DNA from: Nocardia mikamii NBRC 108933
GTDB taxonomy: Bacteria; Actinomycetota; Actinomycetes; Mycobacteriales; Mycobacteriaceae
Assembly (NCBI RefSeq): GCF_001613505.1
Contig: NZ_BDCM01000003.1
Location: 124,001-188,000, forward strand
Direction: 5' to 3'
Length of the DNA: 64,000 nucleotides
The notes below the pieces were generated by a model. That model searched no databases and was not told where the DNA came from. It worked only from the letters and a program-made list of their open reading frames with translations. The position numbers were made by a program, and so were the translations under genes. This document shows, piece by piece, positions 53,073 to 61,809 of the stretch. The number at the start of each line of letters is the position of its first letter. The first letter of the stretch is position 1.

Positions 53073-55184
53073 TTGAACGCGAAGCAGGAGTACCGGCCCA
53101 CCTACCAGACCAGCCTGGTCGATCCGTCGGACTTCTGGCGTAGCGCGGCCGAGGCGATCAGCTGGGACGTTGCGCCCGAACAGATTCTCGATACCACGGC
53201 ACGACCGACGGCTCGGTGGTTTCCCGATGCTCGCCTCAACACCTCCTACAACGCCCTCGATCGGCATGTGCGCGATCTCACAGCGGAACCCGCCTCGACG
53301 AACGACGATACCGATACCGCCGCCGAAACGGGCATTTCCGAAAAAACGGGCGGTCGCGCGGATCAGCCCGCCTTAATATATGACTCCGCTATGACGGGCG
53401 CCACAGTCGTCTACACCTACGCCGAATTGCTGGCCGAGGTCGCCCGGTTCGCCGGCGCCATGCTGCGGCTCGGGGTGCGTACCGGCGACCGCGTGGTGAT
53501 CTACATGCCGATGATCCCCGAGGCCGTGATCGCGATGCTGGCCTGCGCGCGGATCGGCGCGGTGCATTCGGTGGTCTTCGGCGGATTCGCCGCCCACGAA
53601 CTGGCCGCCCGCATCGACGACGCCGAACCCGTCCTGATCGTCACCGCCTCCGGCGGCCTGGAACCGAACAAGCGCCTCGAATACCCGCCCATCGTGCTGC
53701 AGGCACTCGACCAGGTGCACACCACCGCGCCACGGAATGTGGTCGTGAAGCAACGCGAGGGCTTCCCGACCATCCGGTTCGCCGCCCCGCAGCCGGCCAC
53801 CGACACCCTGCCGGATTCCACCGCCACCATCGCGGCCCGCTGGCTGGATTGGGAGGACATGGTCCGCGACGCGGAACCGGCCGACCCGGTGCCGGTGGCC
53901 GCGACCGATCCGCTCTACATCCTCTACACCTCGGGCACGACCGGAAAACCCAAGGGCGTGGTGCGCGACAACGGCGGCCACGCCGTGGCGCTGGCCTGGT
54001 CGATGCGCAACATCTACGACGTCTCCCCCGGTCAGGTGATGCTGACCACCTCCGATATCGGCTGGGTGGTCGGCCATTCCTATATCGTCTACGCCCCGCT
54101 GCTGGTCGGCGCGACGACCATACTGTTCGAGGGCAAACCGATCGGTACGCCCGACTCCGGCACCTACTGGCGGCTGGTCGAACAGTACGGGGTGCACGTG
54201 ATGTTCACCGCCCCCACCGCATTGCGCGCGATCCGCCGCGCCGATCCCGATGCCGCGCTGGCCCGCCGCCACGATCTGTCCTCGCTGCGCGCACTGTTCT
54301 GCGCCGGCGAACGGCTCGACCCGGCCACCTACGAGTGGACCCGGGAGACGGTGCTGGCCGACCTGCCCGACTGCCCGGTGGTCGACCACTGGTGGCAGAC
54401 CGAAACCGGCTGGCCGGTGTGCGCCAACCCGCTCGGCCTGCAGCAGTTGCCGATCAAACCCGGCTCGGCCTCGGTTCCGGTACCCGGCTACCGCCTGCGC
54501 GTCCTCGACTACGAAGGCGATGCGGTGGCCACCGGCGCCGAGGGCAATATCGTGATCGGCCTCCCGCTCCCGCCCGGCTCGCTGACCGGCCTGTGGCGCG
54601 ACGACGAACGCTTCGGCCGCTCCTATCTGTCCGCCTACCCCGGGCACTATCTGACCGGCGACTCCGGCTATTTCGACGAGGACGGATATCTGTACGTCCT
54701 CGGCCGCAGCGACGATGTGATCAATATGGCCGGGCACCGGCTCTCGGCCGGCGGCATCGAGGCCGCGATCTCGGGACATTCGGCGGTCGCGGAGACCGCG
54801 GTGATCGGAGTGCCCGACGAACTGAAGGGGCAGCTGCCGATCGCCTACGTGGTGCTCAAGAACGGCGTCGACATCGAACTGGCGCAGCTGCGGGCCGAGA
54901 TCATCGCCCGCGTGCGCGAGCAGATCGGCGCGATCGCGACCCTGCACGACGTGACGGTGGTCCGGGCGTTGCCGAAGACCCGATCCGGAAAGATCCTGCG
55001 CCGCACCATCCGCCAGATCGCCTCGGGCGAGACGTGGGAGATGCCCGCGACCATCGAGGATCCCGCGGTGCTCATCGCGCTGGAGGATCAACTGCTCGCC
55101 GGGACCGATCCGACCGCCGACTCGGCAGCGGAGAGCACGGCCGACCCGGCCGCGAGTACGAACGGCTCGAGTATCGGTTCCTGA
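53073..55184 (+). CDS. prpE: Propionyl-CoA/acetyl-CoA synthetase (PrpE-like)
   Basis: A 703-residue acyl-CoA synthetase of the ANL superfamily. It shows the acetyl/propionyl-CoA synthetase N-terminus (FWRSAAEAISWDVAP), the ATP motif YILYTSGTTGKPKG, the WWQTETGWPV active-site segment, YLTGDSGYFDEDGYL and the closing TRSGKILRRTIRQ with the catalytic Lys. PrpE rather than Acs is suggested by the ALDRHV and NKRLEYPP forms. Residues about 73-96 are an Asp/Thr/Glu-rich insertion. The TTG start is chosen because GGGAG lies 8 nt before it and no other start fits. Confidence 0.88.
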   Translation: MNAKQEYRPTYQTSLVDPSDFWRSAAEAISWDVAPEQILDTTARPTARWFPDARLNTSYNALDRHVRDLTAEPASTNDDTDTAAETGISEKTGGRADQPALIYDSAMTGATVVYTYAELLAEVARFAGAMLRLGVRTGDRVVIYMPMIPEAVIAMLACARIGAVHSVVFGGFAAHELAARIDDAEPVLIVTASGGLEPNKRLEYPPIVLQALDQVHTTAPRNVVVKQREGFPTIRFAAPQPATDTLPDSTATIAARWLDWEDMVRDAEPADPVPVAATDPLYILYTSGTTGKPKGVVRDNGGHAVALAWSMRNIYDVSPGQVMLTTSDIGWVVGHSYIVYAPLLVGATTILFEGKPIGTPDSGTYWRLVEQYGVHVMFTAPTALRAIRRADPDAALARRHDLSSLRALFCAGERLDPATYEWTRETVLADLPDCPVVDHWWQTETGWPVCANPLGLQQLPIKPGSASVPVPGYRLRVLDYEGDAVATGAEGNIVIGLPLPPGSLTGLWRDDERFGRSYLSAYPGHYLTGDSGYFDEDGYLYVLGRSDDVINMAGHRLSAGGIEAAISGHSAVAETAVIGVPDELKGQLPIAYVVLKNGVDIELAQLRAEIIARVREQIGAIATLHDVTVVRALPKTRSGKILRRTIRQIASGETWEMPATIEDPAVLIALEDQLLAGTDPTADSAAESTADPAASTNGSSIGS

Positions 55185-55315
55185 TCGGGGCATTCGAGTG
55201 TCGGGCGCGCACCCGGGGCCGGTTCAGAGTCTTCTCAGAATCGGTTCACGCGCGCCCCAGACTCCGGCGATACCGTGCCGGACACGTACGTGCCGACGCA
55301 CAGGGAGAGAGAATC

Positions 55316-55696
55316 ATGCGCATTCGCGGATTTGCCGCAACCACCCTCACCGCCGCGGGCCTGGCCGCCGGGGCCGCCCTGCTGGTCCCCGCCACCGCAT
55401 CCGCGGGTCCGACCGAACTGGTTGCGCCGCTGCTGAATTCGACCTGCAGCTTCGCTCAGGTCGACGCCGCCCTGCACGACAAGGCGCCGCAGCTGGCTTC
55501 GATCCTGGACAACAATCCGGACCAGAAGGCAGAGCTGAAGGCCAAATTCGATCAGCCGGTGGAACAGCGCCGCGCCGAATTCCAGCAGTATCTGGCCCAG
55601 CATCCGGACGAGGCGCAGCGCGCCCAGCAGGACCCGCGGGCCGCCGGTCTGAGCCAGACGATTCAGGAAGTCGCCGATTCCTGCCACAACTACTGA
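55316..55696 (+). CDS. Secreted hemophore-like haem-binding protein
   Basis: A 126-residue exported protein with a signal peptide (residues 1-30, ending ATASAG). The mature part is helical, with two cysteines (LNSTCSF and ADSCHNY) expected to form a disulfide, the pattern of Rv0203-type mycobacterial haem carriers. A C-terminal Tyr and central His (DAALHDK) are possible haem contacts. GGGAGAG precedes the ATG. Its neighbours are prpE and prrA, with no haem transporter nearby. Confidence 0.75.
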   Translation: MRIRGFAATTLTAAGLAAGAALLVPATASAGPTELVAPLLNSTCSFAQVDAALHDKAPQLASILDNNPDQKAELKAKFDQPVEQRRAEFQQYLAQHPDEAQRAQQDPRAAGLSQTIQEVADSCHNY

Positions 55697-55759
55697 CCCG
55701 GGCACCGGGTCGGCAACTCGCGCGGGCCTCGGGCCACCCCCGGGGCCGCGCGGTCAAAT

Positions 55760-55765
55760 TACACT
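55760..55765 (+). promoter_or_regulatory. -10 box of prrA
   Basis: TACACT is 7 nt before the GTG start of prrA and no ribosome site is present, so the transcript is probably leaderless. Confidence 0.5.
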
Positions 55766-55772
55766 GCACACC

Positions 55773-56477
55773 GTGGCGAGCAGCGAGAATCCGACGGTGC
55801 TGGTGGTCGACGACGACGAGGATGTGCTGTCCTCGGTGGAACGCGGCTTGCGACTGTCCGGATTCCGGGTTGTCATCGCCCGCGACGGCGCCGCGGCCCT
55901 GCGCAGCGTGGCCGAACAGGCGCCCGACGCCATCGTGCTCGATATGAACATGCCGGTGCTCGACGGCGCCGGCGTGGTGACCGCGCTGCGTGCGATGGGC
56001 AACGAGGTGCCGATCTGCGTGCTCTCGGCGCGCAGTTCGGTCGGCGACCGGATCGCCGGACTGGAATCCGGCGCGGACGACTATCTGGTGAAACCGTTCG
56101 TCCTCGCCGAATTGGTGGCGCGGATCCGGGCGCTGCTGCGCCGCCGCACCGATACCGCCCCCGCCGCGGCGCCGGGCTCGATCGCCGTGGGCCCCTTGGA
56201 GATCGATGTGGCGGGCTATCGCGCCCTGCTGCACGGTAACGAAATCGAGCTCACCAAAAGGGAATTCGAACTGCTGTCCACACTGGCTCGCAACGCCGGG
56301 GTGGTGTTGAGCCGGGAACGACTGCTGGAGCTGGTGTGGGGGTACGACTTCGCCGCGGACACCAATGTGGTGGACGTCTTCGTCGGCTATCTGCGTCGCA
56401 AACTCGAGGCCGACGGCACCCCCCGGCTGCTGCACACCATCCGCGGCGTCGGCTTCGTGCTGCGGATGCCGAAATGA
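55773..56477 (+). CDS. prrA: Response regulator PrrA
   Basis: A 234-residue OmpR-class regulator. The receiver domain has the acidic pair VDDDED, the phosphorylation Asp in [11 protein letters not shown] and the Lys in DDYLVKPF. The winged helix reads [34 protein letters not shown], then [13 protein letters not shown]. It closely resembles mycobacterial PrrA (Rv0903c), essential in M. tuberculosis and active in early intracellular growth. PrrB follows after 37 bp. Confidence 0.93.
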   Translation: MASSENPTVLVVDDDEDVLSSVERGLRLSGFRVVIARDGAAALRSVAEQAPDAIVLDMNMPVLDGAGVVTALRAMGNEVPICVLSARSSVGDRIAGLESGADDYLVKPFVLAELVARIRALLRRRTDTAPAAAPGSIAVGPLEIDVAGYRALLHGNEIELTKREFELLSTLARNAGVVLSRERLLELVWGYDFAADTNVVDVFVGYLRRKLEADGTPRLLHTIRGVGFVLRMPK

Positions 56478-56514
56478 CCGGCGCGCCCGCCGAAACGACC
56501 TGCGCCGGTGCGGG

Positions 56515-57897
56515 ATGACCGCACCGGGACGGCGGCGCTTCGGGCTGCGACATTCCTATTCGCTGCGCACCAGGGTCGCCGGGGCGGCGGCGTTGGGCGC
56601 GATCATCATCACCGCGGTGCTGAGCTGGGTGTCGGTGGTGGCACTGGGCCGCAACAATCTCGCCCAGGCCGACCAGGAATTGAACATCGCCTCGCGCATC
56701 GTGCTGATGCAGCCGCTCATCGCGGTCGGGGTGCTGTCGCTGGTGACCCCGAACAAGGATATGGCGGTGACGGTCCGCGACCACGGTGAGATCATCGCCT
56801 CCACCAGCGTGCGCCTCCCGGCCGAGGACCCGGGTTCACATACGGTCACGCTGGGGGGCACGCCGTTCCGGGTGCTGACCACGACCGAGAATCAGCCCGA
56901 GGGACGGACCGTATCGATCGCGATCCCGCTGACCGACGCCTATCACACCATGTCCGAGCAGCGGCGCTGGGTGCTGTTCGCGGCCGGGCTGGCGGTGGCG
57001 GCGGCGGCCGGGCTGGGCTGGGTGTTCGGTGGCGGCGCGGTGCGCCCGATCCGCGATCTCACCCGGCAGGTGAGTGCGCGCAGCGGCACCAGCACGGCCG
57101 AGGTCCGGGTGGACGGATCCGGCGTCTGGGAGGCCGAAAAGCTTTCCGAGGCAGTGAATTCACTGCTGGAGCGAGTGCAGTTCGCCCAGGCCGAAACCGC
57201 GGCGGCACTCGAGACGGCCCGCGATTTCGCCGCCGTCTCGGCGCACGAACTGCGCACCCCGCTCACCGCGATGCGCACCGATCTCGAGGTGCTGCGCACC
57301 CTGGACCTCGACGAGCAGCAGCGCGCGGAGATCCTCGGCGATCTGCAGCGCAGTCAGGGCCGGGTGGAGGCCACGCTCGCCGCGCTGGAACGGCTCGCCG
57401 CCGGCGAGCTGACCGACGAAGGCGACCACGTCGAAACCGATGTCGGCGATCTGGTCGATCACGCCGCCCACGATGCGATGCGCCACTTCCCGGAACTCAC
57501 CGTCCGCATCGAAACCGATCCCGAACTGATCACCCGTGGCCTGCCGACCGGACTGCGGCTGGCGGTCGACAACGCGCTCACCAATTCCGCCCGCCACGGC
57601 GGCGCCACTCAGGCGCTGGTGTCGGCGCATCGCCGCCCCGACGGCTGGATCGTGATCTCTGTCGACGACAACGGCGCGGGCATCCCGGCCGAGGAACGGC
57701 GGACCGTCTTCGACCGCTTCATCCGCGGCGCCAACGCCACCAAGGGCGGCTCCGGGCTGGGCCTGGCCCTGGTCGCGCAACAGGCCCAATTGCACGGGGG
57801 CCGAGCCTATTTCGATGACGGCACCCTCGGCGGTGTGCGCCTGGTGCTGGAATTGCCGGACCGGCCGATGTCCGCACCGCCATCGCCGGAAATCTGA
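56515..57897 (+). CDS. prrB: Sensor histidine kinase PrrB
   Basis: A 460-residue kinase: helix 1 (AGAAALGAIIITAVLSWVSVVAL), an extracytoplasmic sensor (about 40-140), helix 2 (WVLFAAGLAVAAAAGLGWVFG) and HAMP. The phosphorylated His is in VSAHELRTPLTAMRTD, and the ATPase shows NALTNSARHGG, DDNGAGIPAEER and GSGLGLALVAQQAQLHGG. Partner of PrrA just upstream. The signal sensed is not known. The start ATG follows a weak purine-rich site. Confidence 0.93.
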   Translation: MTAPGRRRFGLRHSYSLRTRVAGAAALGAIIITAVLSWVSVVALGRNNLAQADQELNIASRIVLMQPLIAVGVLSLVTPNKDMAVTVRDHGEIIASTSVRLPAEDPGSHTVTLGGTPFRVLTTTENQPEGRTVSIAIPLTDAYHTMSEQRRWVLFAAGLAVAAAAGLGWVFGGGAVRPIRDLTRQVSARSGTSTAEVRVDGSGVWEAEKLSEAVNSLLERVQFAQAETAAALETARDFAAVSAHELRTPLTAMRTDLEVLRTLDLDEQQRAEILGDLQRSQGRVEATLAALERLAAGELTDEGDHVETDVGDLVDHAAHDAMRHFPELTVRIETDPELITRGLPTGLRLAVDNALTNSARHGGATQALVSAHRRPDGWIVISVDDNGAGIPAEERRTVFDRFIRGANATKGGSGLGLALVAQQAQLHGGRAYFDDGTLGGVRLVLELPDRPMSAPPSPEI

Positions 57898-57973
57898 CTC
57901 GTCCGAGTTCCCTCACCGAACCCTCAGATATCCGCCAATACTCGCGCAGCCACCGTCGCTACCGTCGAACGGC

Positions 57974-59140
57974 GTGGCAGGTAGACGTTTTCACTGGACA
58001 GTGCTCGGTGTGGTGACCCTGGTGGTCGCCGGTGCGGCGACGGGTGGGGTGATCGCCGCCACCCGGGGTGGTGCCGCGCCGACCGATATCGCGATCGTCA
58101 ACGCGGATACCGGCCCCGCCGGAGCCCGCATCGTGAAGGCGCTGCAATCCGAGGACGACACCTGGACCGTGGCCGAACCGGGCGCTCGCACCACCGATCA
58201 CGCCGCGGTGATCACCCTGCCCGCCGACCTCAGTTCGTCATTGGCCACCCTCGCCACGGCACGACCGCATCGAGCACAGCTGACCGTGGCCACCAACGAG
58301 CACGCCGACACCGCCGCGGTCGACGATGCGGTCGCGGCGGTGACGCGGCGAATCGCGGCCGCCGGCGTGGATCAGACCTTGGCCGCGGTCGCGAACGCGC
58401 GCGGCTCGATGCAGCAGGCCGCCTTCACGTCCCAGCTGCTCGACGCGGGCGTGCGGACGGCCTCCGACGCCGCCGGACAGTTCACCGGCGGCGCCCAGCA
58501 GATGCTGGGTTTCCTGGATTCCGCGAAATCCGGTGCGGCGACGCTGAATTCGCAGCTCGGCCAGGTACACAGCACGCTGGGTCAGGCGACGAATCAGGCC
58601 GAGAACATGGCCGGCGCCTTCGATGCCACCGGACTGACCATCGGGCAGATCAGTGCCGGTGCGAACGCGATGAGTACCGGGCTCGACCAGGTCCTGCCGC
58701 TGCTGCGAGCGCTGCCGTTCGCGGCGGATCCTCAGCTCACCGACATCATCGGAAAGCTGGAGGCACTGCGCTCGATCGCCGGCCAGGCCGACACCCAACT
58801 GGCGGGCGTGGCCCGGCTGACCGGGAGCAGCACGGATCCGAATACCGGCCTCGGCACCATCCTGCGCGATGCCGCGAACCGATTGACCTCGGCCACCGCC
58901 CAGCTGGACCAGGGCGCCGCCCTGGCCGGGCAGATTCCGCAGCTCGCTGATCAGGCCACCACCCAACTGCAGGGTGCGCTGGGAGCGGTGACCGGCGGGG
59001 TCACCCAGATGCAGCGGATTTCGACGAATCTGACCGATCAAACCGGCAAGGCCCTCACCGCATTACCGGCACACAGCACATCCCAGCAGTCCGTCCTGGC
59101 GACGAATCTGTCCGATCCGGTCGAGATCGTCCGGCAGTGA
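57974..59140 (+). CDS. YhgE/Pip-like membrane-anchored protein lacking the C-terminal membrane domain
   Basis: A 388-residue protein. One N-terminal membrane helix (VLGVVTLVVAGAATGGVIAA) is followed by a large outer region that recalls YhgE/Pip proteins: TDIAIVNADTGPAG, ITLPADLSSSLATL, and a long helical part with LDQVLPLLRALP. In that family a region like VLATNLSDPVEI leads into five or six membrane helices; here the protein stops 5 residues later, and no continuation lies downstream. It may be a natural short form. The GTG start has TACCGT 8 nt upstream. Confidence 0.65.
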   Translation: MAGRRFHWTVLGVVTLVVAGAATGGVIAATRGGAAPTDIAIVNADTGPAGARIVKALQSEDDTWTVAEPGARTTDHAAVITLPADLSSSLATLATARPHRAQLTVATNEHADTAAVDDAVAAVTRRIAAAGVDQTLAAVANARGSMQQAAFTSQLLDAGVRTASDAAGQFTGGAQQMLGFLDSAKSGAATLNSQLGQVHSTLGQATNQAENMAGAFDATGLTIGQISAGANAMSTGLDQVLPLLRALPFAADPQLTDIIGKLEALRSIAGQADTQLAGVARLTGSSTDPNTGLGTILRDAANRLTSATAQLDQGAALAGQIPQLADQATTQLQGALGAVTGGVTQMQRISTNLTDQTGKALTALPAHSTSQQSVLATNLSDPVEIVRQ

Positions 59141-59146
59141 ACGTTC

Positions 59147-59509
59147 CTATTCGACGACGTTCAGCAGATCGATGACGAAGATCAGCGTCTTGCCCGACAG
59201 CGGGTGGCCGGAGCCCTCGGGACCGTAGGCCAGCTCCGGCGGGATGGTCAGCTGGCGGCGGCCGCCGACCTTCATCCCGGGAATACCGTCCTGCCAGCCC
59301 TGGATCAGACCGCGCAGCGGGAAGGTGATGGATTCGCCACGGTTCCAGGACGAATCGAATTCCTCGCCGGTGTCGTAGGTGACGCCCACGTAGTGCACCT
59401 CCACGGTGCCGCCGGGTACGGCCTCGGCTCCCTCGCCCACGACCAGATCCTGCACTTCCAGCGTGGTGGGCGCGGGGCCTTCCTGGAACTCGACTTCCGG
59501 CTTGGTCAT
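59147..59509 (-). CDS. FKBP-type peptidyl-prolyl isomerase
   Basis: A 120-residue cytoplasmic FKBP domain: VEVHYVGVTYDTGEEFDSSW, then PLRGLIQGWQDGIPGMKVGG, LTIPPELAYGPEGSGHPLSG and IFVIDLLNV carry the conserved active-site aromatic and Asp residues. It speeds proline isomerisation in protein folding. AGAGGA precedes the ATG. It converges with the YhgE-like gene, 6 bp between stops. Confidence 0.95.
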   Translation of the reverse strand: MTKPEVEFQEGPAPTTLEVQDLVVGEGAEAVPGGTVEVHYVGVTYDTGEEFDSSWNRGESITFPLRGLIQGWQDGIPGMKVGGRRQLTIPPELAYGPEGSGHPLSGKTLIFVIDLLNVVE

Positions 59510-59642
59510 GCGTCCTCTTCCGTTGCGATGGATAAATCGTTCTGTGGATAAACCAATAAAGAGTTCACCATAGCGTTGCCCGCCAAACCGTGTTTCACAC
59601 GACAGTTGGCTCGGCCGAATTCGCGGCCAGGGTGCAGGATAG

Positions 59643-60452
59643 GTGGCCGTGGCCCACGTGATCGATATCGTCGACCCCGGCGACCCTCGGGTCGCCGACT
59701 TCCGCGACCTCAACTCGGCCGACCGGCGCCCCGACCTTCCGGGTGGGAAAGGCCTGGTCGTGGCCGAGGGCGTGGTGGTCGTGCAGCGCATGCTGGCCTC
59801 GCGTTTCCAGCCGTTCGCCCTGCTCGGGGTGGGTCGCCGATTCGATCAGCTCGCCCCCGACCTCGCCGGCGTGGACATCCCCTATTACCGCGTCGGCGCC
59901 GAGGTGATGACCGAGATCGTCGGATTCCATCTCAATCGCGGCGTACTCGCCGCCGCCTGCCGCCCGCCGGAACTGCTGCCCGAGGAAATCCTGGAGACCG
60001 CCCGCACGGTCGCGGTGCTCGAGGGCGTCAATGATCACGAGAATATCGGCTCGATCTTCCGGAACGCGGCCGGACTCGGCGCGGACGCGGTGTTGTTCGG
60101 CGACCGCTGCGCCGATCCGCTGTATCGCCGCGCGGTGCGGGTGTCGATGGGACACGTGCTGCGCGTACCGTTCGCGTCGCTGCCGACCTGGCCCGACGGC
60201 CTGCATACGCTGCGCGAGCTCGGTTTCCGGATCATCGCGCTGACGCCGAACCCGGCGGCGGTGAATCTGGCGACCGCGATGACCGGCGACCGGGTGGCGC
60301 TGCTGCTCGGCGCGGAGGGCCCCGGTCTGACCGAGGCGGCCATGCGCGCCACCGATGTCCGCGCCCGGATTCCGATGACCCCCGGCACCGATTCGCTCAA
60401 TGTCGCGACCGCGGCCGCGATGGCCTTCTACGAAAGGGTGCGGACCTCGTGA
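59643..60452 (+). CDS. SpoU-family RNA 2'-O-methyltransferase
   Basis: A 269-residue SPOUT enzyme with an RNA-binding N-terminus (residues 1-115) and the knotted domain bearing all three motifs: NDHENIGSIFRNAAGLGADAV, ALLLGAEGPGLTEAAM and IPMTPGTDSLNVATAAAMAFYE. It methylates a ribose in rRNA or tRNA. The M. tuberculosis counterpart is probably Rv0881, also next to a small membrane-protein gene and sepH. The GTG at 59643 is used; GTG at 59649 is equally possible. Confidence 0.9.
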   Translation: MAVAHVIDIVDPGDPRVADFRDLNSADRRPDLPGGKGLVVAEGVVVVQRMLASRFQPFALLGVGRRFDQLAPDLAGVDIPYYRVGAEVMTEIVGFHLNRGVLAAACRPPELLPEEILETARTVAVLEGVNDHENIGSIFRNAAGLGADAVLFGDRCADPLYRRAVRVSMGHVLRVPFASLPTWPDGLHTLRELGFRIIALTPNPAAVNLATAMTGDRVALLLGAEGPGLTEAAMRATDVRARIPMTPGTDSLNVATAAAMAFYERVRTS

Positions 60453-60751
60453 ATCGACCGCTCGGCCGCCCGGACGCCACGCCCGGCGAACCGACACCGT
60501 GGGCGGCGGGCATCGCCGTAGCGGTCTTCGTCGCCGCACTGACCGCCGCCGGGGTGTACTCGTTCGGTGTCGCACTGGCCCATGTCCATTGGACGCTCGC
60601 GGTGGCGGTGAACGTGATCGCCGTCGCCGGTACCGCACCGACCGCGTGGCGCTGGCGCCACACCCCGGTCACCCGCTGGGTGCTCGGCGGACTCGGCCTC
60701 GGGGTATTGATCGGCTGGGTGGTGCTGCTGATCGACGCTGCGGCCCACTAG
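60449..60751 (+). CDS. Small membrane protein (DUF2537-like)
   Basis: A 100-residue protein with three hydrophobic segments (AAGIAVAVFVAALTAAGVYS, a middle AVAVNVIAVAGTAPTAW and WVLGGLGLGVLIGWVVLL). It overlaps the end of the SpoU gene (GTGA), and the same gene order is found in mycobacteria (Rv0882). No function is known. Confidence 0.75.
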   Translation: MNRPLGRPDATPGEPTPWAAGIAVAVFVAALTAAGVYSFGVALAHVHWTLAVAVNVIAVAGTAPTAWRWRHTPVTRWVLGGLGLGVLIGWVVLLIDAAAH

Positions 60752-60760
60752 GTTTCACGA

Positions 60761-61492
60761 TCACAACACGCGGTCGCGTCCGCGCAGCCAGCCGAACCAG
60801 CGCTTACTCGCCGGAATCGTCACCGACGTCTCCTGCGCCGCGGGGGCGGGCGCCTGGCCCGCGGGGTAGAGGCTGAAGCCGCACACCTCGATCCGGTCCG
60901 GATGCAGAGCGCCGTCGGAAGACCCCGCCCGGTAACGGAATCCGAGCCACTCCTCGTTCGCGGCGTCGGCGAACTCCGGCGGGTCGAACGGCAGGATCTG
61001 CGGATCGGGAAAATCACCGGGCCGCAGCCGCACCGGATGGTCGCCGGCCCAGTACGAGCGCTCCCACACCAGCGGCAGCCCTTCGTCCTCGACGATGTTC
61101 ACCCGCGTGGCACTGAAGGCCCGACGGAATTCCCCGCGCTCCCAATGCGCGAAGGCGCCCCAGCCCAGCGGAACGTCGTAGGACACCAGGTAGGTGTGCT
61201 CGGAGGCCAGCGGCCGGATGAGCAGTTCCGGCAGCCGGGTCGGATGGCTACGCGCCGCCTGCACGGTGCAGACCACGGTGACGCCCGGGAAGCAGCCGAT
61301 GTACATCGAGCCGGGATCGGGGCCGGCCCAGACCTTCAGGGTGCCGGAGGCGGCGGGCACCACGTCGTGGTCGGGATTGAGTTGTTTGGCCAGTGCGAGC
61401 GCGGCCTCCGGATCGGGATCGGGGTGGGAGCGCAGAACCGCCGCCGGGTCCGGATCGTCGATATACCAGATCGACGAGGCTGTGGATGGCAC
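60761..61492 (-). CDS. DUF6928-family protein
   Basis: A protein of about 243 residues, soluble and not an obvious enzyme. SIWYIDDPDPAAVLRSHP, MYIGCFPGVTVVCTVQ, FAHWERGEFRRAFSATRVNIVEDEGLPL and WAGDHPV match the actinobacterial DUF6928 pattern. Function unknown. The GTG at 61501 directly abuts GGGAGG and cannot use it, whereas the in-frame GTG at 61492 is 9 nt away and is preferred. This gene interrupts the SpoU-SepH order seen in M. tuberculosis. Confidence 0.75.
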   Translation of the reverse strand: MPSTASSIWYIDDPDPAAVLRSHPDPDPEAALALAKQLNPDHDVVPAASGTLKVWAGPDPGSMYIGCFPGVTVVCTVQAARSHPTRLPELLIRPLASEHTYLVSYDVPLGWGAFAHWERGEFRRAFSATRVNIVEDEGLPLVWERSYWAGDHPVRLRPGDFPDPQILPFDPPEFADAANEEWLGFRYRAGSSDGALHPDRIEVCGFSLYPAGQAPAPAAQETSVTIPASKRWFGWLRGRDRVL

Positions 61493-61809
61493 CTGCGACA
61501 CCTCCCGAGCTCGGACGGGTAAGCGTGGTTACTCCCGAGCAATCGCGGGAGCCGAACCACATCCGCCGCCGCGGCCTGCTCGCTGCGCGTCCGACGAGAA
61601 TCGGGCGCGTACGAAAAATCTACTCCCCCAACAGCGGAAACACCGGCGCTTCTGACTTCTGCCGCGCGTGTCAACCCCCGTTTCCCAACATTCCGGCGGC
61701 AACGCGCCCGAACGGGGGTGATCACGCCGAACGGACTTCGCGGCGGAGACCGATGGCCTCCGCCGCGAATTCGATGTGACCGACCGGGTTTTCGTACCCG
61801 GCGGCGGAC
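61493..61809. other. Intergenic region upstream of the DUF6928 gene
   Basis: No gene was recognised between the DUF6928 start and the end of sepH (same strand). A compound inverted repeat lies at 61525-61560: GTGGTT/AACCAC outside and CTCCCG/CGGGAG inside. It overlaps the expected leader of the DUF6928 gene. Confidence 0.5.

Noticed and set aside
53373..55193. 606-residue open frame antisense to prpE
   Set aside because: No motif; prpE on the other strand has all the ANL signatures.
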